DNA from: Streptomyces sp. VRA16 Mangrove soil
GTDB taxonomy: Bacteria > Actinomycetota > Actinomycetes > Streptomycetales > Streptomycetaceae
Length of the DNA stretch: 64,000 nucleotides
Direction: 5' to 3'
Assembly (NCBI RefSeq): GCF_017377775.1
Contig: NZ_JAFVLN010000008.1
Coordinates: 310,001 to 374,000 of the forward strand
This document shows positions 25,815-34,503 of this stretch, piece by piece; within the stretch, counting starts at the first letter, position 1; each line of letters begins with the position of its first letter. The position numbers and the translations under genes are program-made. A model generated the notes under the pieces. That model worked only from the letters and a program-made list of their open reading frames with translations. It was not told the DNA's origin and searched no databases.

Positions 25815-25844
25815 CGGACCCGGTGCCGCCGCGCGCGGGACGGA

Positions 25845-26759
25845 TCAGGCGTCCAGCGCCCCGTCCTGCGCGTGGCACGCGTCCAGCAGCGCCGCGAGCC
25901 GGCGCGACGGCGGGCCGGGGCGCACCGCGAGGTACGTCCGCAGGCCCGGCGCCGTGTCCCGGTCGGCGAAGGGGCGGAACGCGATCCGGTGCGCGGGCTG
26001 CACGGCGGCCTGCGCGGCGAAGTAGACGGTCCAGCTCGGCCGGCCCGCGGCGATCGCGGCGAGGGTGTCCTGGTCGGTGGTGAAGGCGGGCCCCATGACG
26101 GGCTCGAACCCGGCGGCCCGGCAGGCGTCCAGGACGGCATCGACCAGGGCCGGGTGCGCGGCGCGGGGCGCGATCCGCAGCGGCAGTTCCGCCAGGTCCG
26201 CGAGGTCGACCCGGTCCCGCCCGGCCAGCGGGTGCGCGGCGGGCAGCGCGGCGACCAGGACGTCGCGCCACAGGGGCAGCAGTTCGAGGCCGGGAGCGGG
26301 GTCGGGGTCCGCGTCGGGGCCGCGCAGGAAGGTGGCGTCGAGCTCGCCGTCGCGGACCTGCTGGAGCCGGGTCGCGCCGGGGCCGCTGACCAGCTCGACC
26401 AGCAGCTGCGGGGCCCGCTCGGACAGGACGGTCAGCACACCGTCGAGGCGCAGTCCGAGCCCCACGTTGGTGCCGACGCGCAAGGTCGTCTCCTGTTCCG
26501 CACGCACCCCGTCCATCGCCTCGGCCGCGGCCCGTTCGGCGGCCAGGATCGCGCGGGCGTGCGGCAGGAAGGCCCGGCCCGCCCCGGTCAGCCGCACCGA
26601 ACGGCTCGTGCGGTCGAAGAGTTCGAGCCCGAACTCCCGCTCCAGGCGGCGCACTTGCTGGCTGACGGTGGGCTGCACGATGTGCAGCCGCTCGGCCGCC
26701 CGCCCGAAGTGCAGCTCCTCGGCCACGGCCACGAAGTACTTCACCTGACGCAGCTCCAC
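25845..26759 (-). CDS. LysR family transcriptional regulator
   Basis: The 304-residue protein has the LysR winged helix at its N-terminus (VELRQVKYFVAVAEELHFG, then IVQPTVSQQVRRLEREFG and LFDRTSRSVRLTGAG). The substrate-binding domain contains TLRVGTNVGLGLRLDGVL and ELDATFLRGPD. The GTG at 26759 is chosen because the domain always begins here; longer starts would cross the operator. It is divergent from two alpha/beta hydrolases, and a canonical ATC-N9-GAT LysR box lies between them. Confidence 0.93.
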   Translation of the reverse strand: MELRQVKYFVAVAEELHFGRAAERLHIVQPTVSQQVRRLEREFGLELFDRTSRSVRLTGAGRAFLPHARAILAAERAAAEAMDGVRAEQETTLRVGTNVGLGLRLDGVLTVLSERAPQLLVELVSGPGATRLQQVRDGELDATFLRGPDADPDPAPGLELLPLWRDVLVAALPAAHPLAGRDRVDLADLAELPLRIAPRAAHPALVDAVLDACRAAGFEPVMGPAFTTDQDTLAAIAAGRPSWTVYFAAQAAVQPAHRIAFRPFADRDTAPGLRTYLAVRPGPPSRRLAALLDACHAQDGALDA

Positions 26760-26790
26760 GCCCCACCCCCGGTCCGGGAAGACCCCGTCG

Positions 26791-26805
26791 ATCACGATGC
26801 GTGAT
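26791..26805. promoter_or_regulatory. LysR box (ATC-N9-GAT palindrome)
   Basis: ATCACGATGCGTGAT is a perfect 6-bp-arm palindrome and an exact ATC-N9-GAT, the textbook LysR recognition-site form. It lies 32 bp upstream of the LysR start and 58 bp upstream of the first hydrolase. Confidence 0.75.
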
Positions 26806-26862
26806 GAGTCTAAGAGCGGATCACTCCTTGGTCGGCGGCCGTCCGGCCGCTGGAATGGGCGC

Positions 26863-27636
26863 ATGCCTTACGCCACCGTGAACGACACCACGCTCCATTA
26901 CGAGGATCTGGGCTCGGGCCGCCCGCTGGTCCTGCTGCACGGATGGGGCACCAGCGGCCGGGTCTGGGACGCGCAGGTCGCCGGTCTGTCGGCCGACCAC
27001 CGGGTGATCACTCTCGACTGGCGTGGCTGCGGCCGCTCGGACCGCCCGGCCGGCGGGTACACCATCGCGCAACTCGCCTCCGACGTACTGGAGTTCATCG
27101 ACGTACTGGACCTGGACCGGCCCGTGCTCGTGGGGTCGTCGATCGCGGGCGCGTTCGTGATCGAGGCCGCGCTGCGGGCGCCCGGACGGATCGGGGCGGT
27201 CGTCCCGGTGGGCTCGGGGGTGCAGCACTTCAGCACGCGGCCCGGGGCGAAGCGGGCGGCGGCCGGGCTGCTCGCCGATCTGCGGGCCGACCGCGCCGGC
27301 ACGCTGGCCGGGTTCGTGCCGCACTGGTACGCGCCCGGCACGAGCCGGGCGCTGATCGACTGGACGGTCCGGCAGGTCCTCGACGCGACGCCCCGTATCG
27401 ACGCGCTCGCCACCGACCAGGCCGCGTACGACCCCAGGGACCGGCTGCCCGCACTGCGCGTCCCGGTCCACTTCCTGCACGGCGCACTGGACACCGAGGT
27501 CCCGCTGTCGGTGCCGCGCGGGCTGCTCGACCTGATACCCGGCGCCCGGCTGACGGTGATCGAGGGCGCCGGGCACATGGCGCAGCAGGAGCGCCCCGAG
27601 CGCTTCAACCAGGCGCTGCGCGCGGCCCTGAACTGA
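26863..27636 (+). CDS. Alpha/beta hydrolase
   Basis: The 257-residue protein starts MPYATVNDTTLHYEDLGSG and has the alpha/beta hydrolase landmarks: oxyanion-hole HGWG (residues 26-29), DWRGCGRSDRP, nucleophile region LVGSSIAGAF with Ser about residue 93, the acid in FLHGALDTEVP, and the His in IEGAGHMAQQE. The elbow reads G-x-S-x-A instead of the usual G-x-S-x-G. Haloperoxidase-like esterases are the nearest type. It is divergent from the LysR gene and followed after 43 bp by a second hydrolase. Confidence 0.92.
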   Translation: MPYATVNDTTLHYEDLGSGRPLVLLHGWGTSGRVWDAQVAGLSADHRVITLDWRGCGRSDRPAGGYTIAQLASDVLEFIDVLDLDRPVLVGSSIAGAFVIEAALRAPGRIGAVVPVGSGVQHFSTRPGAKRAAAGLLADLRADRAGTLAGFVPHWYAPGTSRALIDWTVRQVLDATPRIDALATDQAAYDPRDRLPALRVPVHFLHGALDTEVPLSVPRGLLDLIPGARLTVIEGAGHMAQQERPERFNQALRAALN

Positions 27637-27679
27637 CGCCCTCACCGTCAACACCCCACCCACACACAGGAGTTACGCC

Positions 27680-28489
27680 ATGCCTTACGTCGACGTCGCC
27701 GTGTCCGGCGGTATCAGCAAGACCCACTACCTGGTCGCGGGCAGCGGCCCGGGCCTCGTCCTGGTGCACGGCACCGGCGCCACGGCGGCCGCCAACTGGA
27801 CGCCGCTCATGGAGGCCCTCGCGGACCGCTTCACGATCGTCGCCCCCGACCTTCCCGGTTCACCCGAGACGACCGACCCGGGCGGCCCGATCACCCTCGA
27901 CGACATGGTCGCGCCGGTCGTGGCGGCGGCCCGGGACGCGGGGCTCGACCGGTTCCACGTCGTCGGCCACTCGCTGGGCGCGGTGGTGGCGACGGCGACC
28001 GCGGCCCTCCACCCCGGCCTGGTCAACTCCCTCACCGCGCACGCGGGTTGGGTGAAGGCGGACGCGTACATGAGGTACCAGTTCGACCACTGGCAGCACC
28101 TGGCCGCCACCGACCCGGCCGCCCTGGCCCGCACGATCATCCTCTTCGCCCTGGGCAAGGACACCCTGCGCGACTGGGACGACGCCACCTTCGACGAGGT
28201 GACCGCCGCCTTGACCGAGCAGCTCACCACGGGAGCCGACGGTTTCGCCCGCCAGTCCGCGGCCGACGCCGCAGTCGACCTCACCGACCTGCTCCCGCGC
28301 ATCACGGCCCCGACCCTGCTGATCTCCAGCGCCGACGACCGCATGGTGCCCCCGCACCACCAGCACGACCTGGCCGAACGCATCCCGCACGCCCGGCTGC
28401 TGCGGGTCCCGGGCGGGCACGGGCTGCCCGCCGAGAACCCGGACCTGCTGACCGCGAAGGTCGCCGAGCACCTGGCCGAGGTGGGCTGA
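27680..28489 (+). CDS. Alpha/beta hydrolase
   Basis: The 269-residue protein starts MPYVDVAVSGGISKTHYLVAG. It has LVHGTGATAAANW (oxyanion loop), the nucleophile motif VVGHSLGAVVA with Ser98, an acid in ISSADDRMVPPHH and the catalytic His in RVPGGHGLPAENP. A clear AGGAG ribosome site precedes the ATG. It shares the MPY start and layout of the gene before it, so the pair may come from a duplication, but the sequences have diverged widely. It is probably co-regulated by the LysR protein. The substrate is unknown. Confidence 0.93.
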   Translation: MPYVDVAVSGGISKTHYLVAGSGPGLVLVHGTGATAAANWTPLMEALADRFTIVAPDLPGSPETTDPGGPITLDDMVAPVVAAARDAGLDRFHVVGHSLGAVVATATAALHPGLVNSLTAHAGWVKADAYMRYQFDHWQHLAATDPAALARTIILFALGKDTLRDWDDATFDEVTAALTEQLTTGADGFARQSAADAAVDLTDLLPRITAPTLLISSADDRMVPPHHQHDLAERIPHARLLRVPGGHGLPAENPDLLTAKVAEHLAEVG

Positions 28490-28506
28490 GGCTCAGGGCC
28501 TGTGTC

Positions 28507-30186
28507 TCAGCCCAGATGCGTGGGCGCGAACATGCGCAGCACCGCCGGGAGCACGACCACGCGCGGGCCCGGCGCCGCGAGCGCCGACGACAGGTCGTCC
28601 TTGAGCGTCTCCGGCGTCGTGCGCACGGCGGGGACGCCGAAGGACTCGGCGAGGGCCACGAAGTCGGGGCGGGTCAGCTCCGTGGCCGTGGCCTGGCCGA
28701 ACGCGTCGTTCATGTACTCGCGCAGGATGCCGTAGCCGCCGTCGTCGACGATCAGCCAGGTGACGTTCAGGGACTCCTGGGCGGCCGTGGCGAGTTCGGC
28801 GATCGAGTACAGGGCGCCGCCGTCGCCGGAGACCGCGAGGACCGGGGTCGTCGGGTCGGCCGCCGCGGCGCCGAGGGCCGCGGGGAAGCCGTAGCCGAGG
28901 CCGCCCGCGCCCTGCGCCGAGTGCAGCGGGCCGGGCCATGCCGACCAGGCCCAGTAGGCGAGGATCGTCATGTCCCAGAAGGAAGGGGACTTGGGCGGGA
29001 GCGCGGCGCGGACGGAGGCCAACACATCCTGTTCCAGGGTGAGTTCCTGGGAGGCGATGCGGTCCCGTACGGCCTTCAGGGTCTCGGCGACGCGGGGCGC
29101 GGCCTTCTCGTCGGGGCGCTCCTCGACCGTCTCCACCAGCGCCTGCAGCGCGAGGCGGGCGTCGGCGTGGATGCCGAGCGCCGGGTGGTTGGACTCCAGC
29201 TTGCCCGCGTCGGCCTCGATCTGGACGACCCGGCCGCGGGGCTTGAACGTGTGGTAGTTCGAGGAGACTTCGCCCAGGCCCGAGCCGACGACGAGGAGGA
29301 CGTCCGCGTCCTCCAGGAAGTCGGTGACGTACCGGTCCTCCATCCAGGACTGGAGCGAGAGGGGGTGCTCCCAGGGGAAGGCGCCCTTGCCGCCGAAGGT
29401 GCAGACGACCGGGGCGTTCACCTTCTCCGCGAGCGCGAGCAGCTTGCCGGAGGCGTCCGAGCGGACGACGCCGCCGCCCGCGATGATCGCCGGGCGTGCC
29501 GCCCTGGACAGCAGGTCGGCTGCGACGGCGGTGAGCTCGGGGCGCGGCGGCAGCTCGTGCGGGGTCGCGTCCATCGCCGTGACGACCGGCAGGGACGCCG
29601 GGGCGAGCAGCACGTCCTGCGGGATCTCCACGTAGACCGGGCCGTGCGGCGCGCTCAGCGCCGACTCCCAGGCCGCGGCGACGGCCGACGGGATCTGCGA
29701 CTGGGTACGGACCGTGTGCACGGACTTCACGATGTCGCGGAACGAGGCCTGCTGGTCGCGGAGTTCGTGGAGGTACCCGTGCCGGCCGCCGCCGAGCCCG
29801 GCCACCGGCACCTGGCTGACGATCGCGAGGACCGGCGCGGACGCGGCGGCCGCCTCCTGGAGAGCGGGCAGCGAGGTGAGCGCGCCGGGGCCCGTGGACA
29901 GGAACAGCGGCGCGACCTCTCCCGTCACCCGGCCGTACGCGTCCGCCGCGAACCCGGCGTTGTTCTCCACGCGCAGCCCGACATAGCGCAGGTCGGAGCG
30001 GCGCAGCGCGTCGAAGAGGCCGAGCGCGTGCTGGCCGGGCAGGCCGAACACGGTGGACGCGCCGAGCCCCGCGAGAGTCTCCACGACCAGGTCGCCGCCC
30101 GTCCGCCCCGGGGGCGGGTTGAGGGCTGCTTCGGTCTGGGCCCGTGTGGGCCGCAGTACGACGTCGTGGCCGTGGTCGTGGGTCAT
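28507..30186 (-). CDS. Thiamine pyrophosphate-dependent decarboxylase/synthase family enzyme
   Basis: The 559-residue protein has the three-domain layout of acetolactate-synthase-like TPP enzymes. The PYR domain carries the cofactor-activating Glu74 in GLRVENNAGFAADAYGRV. The PP domain motif starts GDGGALYSIAELATAA near residue 449 and ends LIVDDGGYG; the usual NN of this motif is DD. It neighbours an agmatinase-family gene and a symporter on the same strand. The length and this pairing would fit a 2-ketoarginine decarboxylase, as in the arginine transaminase route, but that is inference; acetolactate or benzoylformate-type activity is not excluded. The ATG at 30186 has a GGAGAG ribosome site. 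Confidence 0.9.
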   Translation of the reverse strand: MTHDHGHDVVLRPTRAQTEAALNPPPGRTGGDLVVETLAGLGASTVFGLPGQHALGLFDALRRSDLRYVGLRVENNAGFAADAYGRVTGEVAPLFLSTGPGALTSLPALQEAAAASAPVLAIVSQVPVAGLGGGRHGYLHELRDQQASFRDIVKSVHTVRTQSQIPSAVAAAWESALSAPHGPVYVEIPQDVLLAPASLPVVTAMDATPHELPPRPELTAVAADLLSRAARPAIIAGGGVVRSDASGKLLALAEKVNAPVVCTFGGKGAFPWEHPLSLQSWMEDRYVTDFLEDADVLLVVGSGLGEVSSNYHTFKPRGRVVQIEADAGKLESNHPALGIHADARLALQALVETVEERPDEKAAPRVAETLKAVRDRIASQELTLEQDVLASVRAALPPKSPSFWDMTILAYWAWSAWPGPLHSAQGAGGLGYGFPAALGAAAADPTTPVLAVSGDGGALYSIAELATAAQESLNVTWLIVDDGGYGILREYMNDAFGQATATELTRPDFVALAESFGVPAVRTTPETLKDDLSSALAAPGPRVVVLPAVLRMFAPTHLG

Positions 30187-30218
30187 CGCGGGGCTCTCCT
30201 GGGTGGTGCGTGGTGCGG

Positions 30219-31214
30219 TCAGGCGGTGCGGGACGCCGCGATCTGCCGGGACATGATCGTCGTCAGCTCGTACGCGGTGTGCGAGGCGGCGACGGCGGTG
30301 ATCTCCGCGTGGTCGTACGCGGGAGCCACCTCGACGACGTCCGCGGACACCAGGTTGCACGATGCCAGGCCGCGCAGGATCTCCAGGAGCTCCCGCGAGG
30401 TCATGCCGCCGGCCTCGGGGGTGCCGGTGCCCGGGGCGTGCGCCGGGTCGAGGCAGTCGATGTCGATGGAGATGTACAGCGGGCGGTCGCCGATGCGCTG
30501 GCGCAGCTGGTCGGCGACCTCGTCGGCGCCGCGCCGGTAGACGTCGGCCGAGGTGACGATGCCGAAGCCGAGCTTCTCGTCGTCGGTGAGGTCCTGCTTG
30601 CCGTACAGCGGGCCGCGGGTACCGACGTGGGAGAGGGCGGAGGTGTCGAGGATGCCCTCCTCGACGGCGCGGCGGAACGGGGTGCCGTGGGTGTACTCGG
30701 CGCCGAAGTAGGTGTCCCAGGTGTCGAGGTGCGCGTCGAAGTGGAGCAGCGCGACCGGGCCGTGCTTCTTGGCGACGGAGCGCAGCAGCGGCAGCGCGAT
30801 GGTGTGGTCGCCGCCGAGCGTCATCATGCGGGCGCCGGAGCCGAGCAGCTCGTCGGCGGCGGCCTCGATGGTCTCGACGGCCTCGTTGATGTTGAACGGG
30901 TTGGCGGCGATGTCACCGGCGTCCGCGACCTGCGCGAGGGCGAACGGGGACGCGTCCTGCGCCGGGTTGTACGGGCGCAGGAGGCGGGAGGCCTCGCGGA
31001 TCGCGTTGCCGCCGAAGCGGGCGCCGGGCCGGTAGGAGACACCGGTGTCGAAGGGGACGCCCACGACGGCGACGTCGGCGGAGTCGACCTCGTCGAGGCG
31101 GGGCAGGCGCGCGAAGGTCGCAGGCCCCGCGTACCGCGGGATGCGGGAGGAGTCGACCGGACCGACAGCACCGGTGGGACCGGCGGGAACGCGGGGCGTC
31201 TCGAAGCTGTTCAT
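30219..31214 (-). CDS. speB: Agmatinase-family ureohydrolase (agmatinase or guanidinobutyrase)
   Basis: The 331-residue protein has all arginase-superfamily manganese motifs: LGGDHTIA (His137), LLHFDAHLDTW (His158 area, Asp160, His162, Asp164) and, near residue 248, SIDIDCLDPAHAPGTGTPE. It should release urea from agmatine or another guanidino acid such as 4-guanidinobutyrate. The ATG at 31214 has an AGAAGG site at good spacing; an ATG nine bases upstream would be too close to it. It is the middle gene of a leftward set (symporter, ureohydrolase, TPP enzyme). The symbol is used in the broad family sense; guanidinobutyrase is equally possible. Confidence 0.9.
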   Translation of the reverse strand: MNSFETPRVPAGPTGAVGPVDSSRIPRYAGPATFARLPRLDEVDSADVAVVGVPFDTGVSYRPGARFGGNAIREASRLLRPYNPAQDASPFALAQVADAGDIAANPFNINEAVETIEAAADELLGSGARMMTLGGDHTIALPLLRSVAKKHGPVALLHFDAHLDTWDTYFGAEYTHGTPFRRAVEEGILDTSALSHVGTRGPLYGKQDLTDDEKLGFGIVTSADVYRRGADEVADQLRQRIGDRPLYISIDIDCLDPAHAPGTGTPEAGGMTSRELLEILRGLASCNLVSADVVEVAPAYDHAEITAVAASHTAYELTTIMSRQIAASRTA

Positions 31215-31240
31215 TGCGCGCATGCCTTCTTTCTACGGGG

Positions 31241-32713
31241 TTACTGCGGTACGGCGACGGGAGCCGGGTCGGGCTCGGGGGCGCCGCGGCCGGCGAGCCG
31301 CTCGCGCCAGTTGGCGAGGACGGCGGCGTCGGTGGGCTTCGTGGCCAGGGAGACCACGAGGTAGACGACGAGGGACGCGGACAGGCCGTAGTAGACGGGC
31401 TCGTTGGCGAGGATCCCGTACTTCCACATCAGGCCGAGGACGGTGAGACCGCCGACGACGACGGAGGCGAGCGCACCGGTTCCGGTGCCGCGCTTCCACA
31501 CCAGGCCGCCGAGGATCGGCACGAGCAGCCCGGCGACGAGCAGGTTGTAGGCGACGGTGAGCGCCTCGACCACGTTGTTGAGGACGATCGAGATGACGAT
31601 CGCGGCGATGCCGAGGACCAGGATGAACAGGCGGTTGCCCTTCACCTCGTCGTGCTCGCCCTCGGCGCCCGCCTCCGGCTTGACGCCGCGCAGCCGCTTC
31701 CAGATGTCGTTGTTGGCGACGGTGGCGCAGGCGATCAGCGCGCCGGACGACGTCGACATCACGGCGGCCAGCGCGGCGGCGAGGACCAGGCCGCGGACAC
31801 CGACGGGCAGCTCGTCCTTGACGATCTGGGCGAACGCCTCGTCGGCCTCGCCGAGGCCCTTCGGGTAGAGGACCTTGGCCGCGGTGCCGATGACGGCGCC
31901 GCCGATCGCGTAGACCAGGCAGTAGACGCCGGAGACCGTGCCGCCCCAGCGGGCCACCTTGTCGGTGCGGGCGGTGAACACGCGCTGCCAGATGTCCTGG
32001 CCGATGAGCATGCCGAACGTGTAGATCAGCACGTACGTGAAGATCGTCTCGCCGCCGATGCCCAGCGGGTCGAAGTACGAGGTGGGCAGCGCGGCCTTCA
32101 TCTCGCTGAAGCCGCCAGCCTTCACGACGGCGACGGGCAGCAGGATCAGCAGCACACCGATCGTCTTCACGACGAACTGCACCATGTCGGTGATGGTGAT
32201 CGACCACATGCCGCCGAGCGTCGAGTAGGCGACGACGATGGCGCCGCCGATGACGATCGCCAGCCAGCGCGGCACGTCGAAGAGGACGTCGAAGATGGTG
32301 GCGTACGCGATGGTCGAGGTGACCACGAGCATCAGCGTGTACGCCCACATCACGATGCCGGAGATCATCCCGGCGCTGCCGCCGTAACGCAGGTCGAGCA
32401 TCTCCGAGACGGTGTAGACCTTCAGCCGGGCGATGCGCGCCGAGAAGAACACCGACAGGGCGAGCAGGCCGAAGCCGATGGAGAAGACGAGCCAGGCGCC
32501 CGACAGGCCGTACTGGTAGCCGAGGCCGACGCCGCCGATGGTGGAGGCGCCGCCGAGCACGACCGCCGCCATGGTGCCGGAGTACATGGCCGGGCCCAGA
32601 CGCCGTCCGGCGACCAGGAAGTCGCTCTTGGACTTGGCGCGGCGCATGCCCCACCAGCCCATGGCCAGCATGCCGGCGAGATAGACGACGATCACGATGT
32701 AGTCGACGGCCAT
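31241..32713 (-). CDS. Sodium:solute symporter (SSS family)
   Basis: The 490-residue protein has about 13 membrane segments and SSS-family landmarks: MAVDYIVIVVYLAGMLAMGWWG, then GGASTIGGVGLGYQYGLSGAWLV, and SGALIACATVANNDIWKR, which carries the conserved Ser/Thr near the sodium site. A strong AAAGGAGGGC ribosome site precedes the ATG at 32713. It is the first gene of the leftward ureohydrolase/TPP set and probably imports the guanidino or amine substrate with sodium. A PucR-type regulator is divergent. Confidence 0.93.
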   Translation of the reverse strand: MAVDYIVIVVYLAGMLAMGWWGMRRAKSKSDFLVAGRRLGPAMYSGTMAAVVLGGASTIGGVGLGYQYGLSGAWLVFSIGFGLLALSVFFSARIARLKVYTVSEMLDLRYGGSAGMISGIVMWAYTLMLVVTSTIAYATIFDVLFDVPRWLAIVIGGAIVVAYSTLGGMWSITITDMVQFVVKTIGVLLILLPVAVVKAGGFSEMKAALPTSYFDPLGIGGETIFTYVLIYTFGMLIGQDIWQRVFTARTDKVARWGGTVSGVYCLVYAIGGAVIGTAAKVLYPKGLGEADEAFAQIVKDELPVGVRGLVLAAALAAVMSTSSGALIACATVANNDIWKRLRGVKPEAGAEGEHDEVKGNRLFILVLGIAAIVISIVLNNVVEALTVAYNLLVAGLLVPILGGLVWKRGTGTGALASVVVGGLTVLGLMWKYGILANEPVYYGLSASLVVYLVVSLATKPTDAAVLANWRERLAGRGAPEPDPAPVAVPQ

Positions 32714-32918
32714 GGGACGCCCTCCTTTGCACACCTCAGTGGCGTGTCGTGCATGGATTGTCCGGTTGTGAGGTCCCTGGGAGAGGGCCGTCGGCTGCGG
32801 GGACATACGCCCGTACCCGCGCCCACCGGTCGGAATGAATCTAGGTGGCCGAATAGCGACGCTGAAGTGTACGTTTCCGATACTTACGGGGATCGCAGTA
32901 GAGGAATCATCCAGCATC

Positions 32919-34346
32919 ATGCCGATCGAGCCGACCGAGCCGCTCACCCCGCCGGTGCCGCCCGTCCTGCTGAGCGCCCTGCTCGCGCAGGAGGAGCTCG
33001 GCCTGCGCCAGCTGGCGGGGCCGCCCGCGCGGTCGGTGCAGCTGTACGCGGCGCACCCCACGGAGATGGCGGACCCGTACCCGTATCTGCTCGGCGGTGA
33101 GCTGCTGCTGACGGCGGGGCTGCACATCACCGAGGCGGTCGGCGACCCGGACGCGTACTTCGAGCGGTACGTGTCGCGGCTGGCGCAGGCGGGCGGCGCG
33201 GCCCTCGGTTTCGGGCTCGCGCCGGTGCACGACACGGTGCCGGCGGCGCTGGTCGCGGCGTGCGAGCGGCACGGGATGCCGCTGGTCGAGGTGCCGCCGA
33301 GCACCCGGTTCAGCGCGGTGGTGCGGGCCCTGTGGAGCCTGATGGCGGCGGTGCGCCATCTCGAACTGCGCCGGGTCACCGAGGCCCAGCAGGGTCTCGC
33401 GACGGCGGCCGCGCGCCCGGACTCCACCTCGGCCGTACTGCGTCAACTCGCCCAGCGCACCGGCGGGTTCGCGGTCCTGGTCGGGCCCGAGGGCACCGAG
33501 CTGCACCGCGCGGGGACCGCGCCGTCCGACGCGGTCGGGGCGGCGCTCGGCGCCCTGGTGCGGGTGGTGCGGCCCGCCACGACCCGGCTCTTCCCGACCC
33601 CGTCGTCCGCGTCCGACGAGGTGGACGGCGTGCAGCTGTCGGCGTACGCGCTCGGCGGCCCGGGCGGCCGCGCCCTCGGCCTGGCCACGGCGGGCCGGGC
33701 GCCCGGCGACCACACCATCACGGGCGTGGCGGTGGTACTCCTCTCCCTGCTCCAGGGCGAGCACCAGTCGGCGGGCGACGCGCGGCGCTCGGCGGCGCTG
33801 GTGCGGCTGCTGCTCGGCGAGCGCCCCGAGGACACGGCCGGGCTGCTCGGCCCCGACGACACCTGGCGGGTGGTGCACGCCCAGCCGCTGGGCGCGCAGC
33901 CCGCACCGTCCCTGGGCACCCCGCTGGTCGACGCCACGGACACGCTCGTACGGGCGCTGGTCCCGGCCGGGCAGGAGATCACCGCGCACGACGGCTGGGC
34001 CCTCGGGGTCAGCGCCCCCGCCGCGCCCGGCGAGCTGCGCACCGCCGACACCCAGGCCGCCCACGCCCTGTCCCGCGCCCGCACCCTGCGCCTGCCCCTG
34101 GCCCGGCACCGCGCCGACACCCCCGCCCCGGCCCTGGCCGCGCTGGCCGACCGCCCGGAACTGCGGCACACCCTGCGCACCTGGCTCTCCCTGCACGGCA
34201 GCTGGGACCGGACCGCGGGTGCGCTCGGCGTGCATCGCAACACGGTGCGGCAGCGGATCGCCAAGTGCGCGACGCTGGTGGGGGCGGATCTGGACGACCC
34301 GGATGTGCGGATGGAGTTGTGGTTCGGGCTGCGGGATCTGGGGTGA
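32919..34346 (+). CDS. PucR/CdaR-type transcriptional regulator
   Basis: The 475-residue protein has an N-terminal PucR-type sensor region (VLLSALLAQEELGLRQLAGP to about 150) and a central GGDEF-like fold. The C-terminal PucR helix-turn-helix begins RHTLRTWLSLHGSWDRTAGA and continues VHRNTVRQRIAKC. Such proteins activate purine, amine or amino-acid catabolism genes. It is divergent from the symporter gene, with 205 bp between, and the amidase gene converges on its far side, so it most likely controls this block. The ATG at 32919 has a GAGGA site at rather long spacing. In the intergenic gap I see no clear palindrome. Confidence 0.9.
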   Translation: MPIEPTEPLTPPVPPVLLSALLAQEELGLRQLAGPPARSVQLYAAHPTEMADPYPYLLGGELLLTAGLHITEAVGDPDAYFERYVSRLAQAGGAALGFGLAPVHDTVPAALVAACERHGMPLVEVPPSTRFSAVVRALWSLMAAVRHLELRRVTEAQQGLATAAARPDSTSAVLRQLAQRTGGFAVLVGPEGTELHRAGTAPSDAVGAALGALVRVVRPATTRLFPTPSSASDEVDGVQLSAYALGGPGGRALGLATAGRAPGDHTITGVAVVLLSLLQGEHQSAGDARRSAALVRLLLGERPEDTAGLLGPDDTWRVVHAQPLGAQPAPSLGTPLVDATDTLVRALVPAGQEITAHDGWALGVSAPAAPGELRTADTQAAHALSRARTLRLPLARHRADTPAPALAALADRPELRHTLRTWLSLHGSWDRTAGALGVHRNTVRQRIAKCATLVGADLDDPDVRMELWFGLRDLG

Positions 34347-34378
34347 GGGGTTGTCGGTCGTCGTTCGGGGGCGGGTGC

Positions 34379-34456
34379 GTGGGGGCTGGGCGCGCCCCGC
34401 GGCGGAGCCGCATGTCGATACAGCCCCGCGCCCCTGAAGCATGCGCTGCGCGCAGC
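34379..34456 (-). repeat. Dispersed GC-rich intergenic repeat, copy C
   Basis: The stretch CCCCGCGGCGGAGCCGC followed by ATGTCGATACAGCCCCGCG and GCATGCGCTGCGCGCAG is the reverse-oriented equivalent of copies A and B. It begins 33 bp after the PucR stop and could act as a hairpin terminator between the convergent PucR and amidase genes. Confidence 0.7.
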
Positions 34457-34503
34457 TTCCCCGATGAAACGGGGCCGTGGACGAACGAAAACCCGCTCCG
34501 CCC

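Noticed and set aside
32714..32918. Guanidine riboswitch before the symporter or PucR gene
   Set aside because: I looked for a conserved riboswitch-like core on both strands because of the guanidino context and did not see one. A covariance-model search would settle it.
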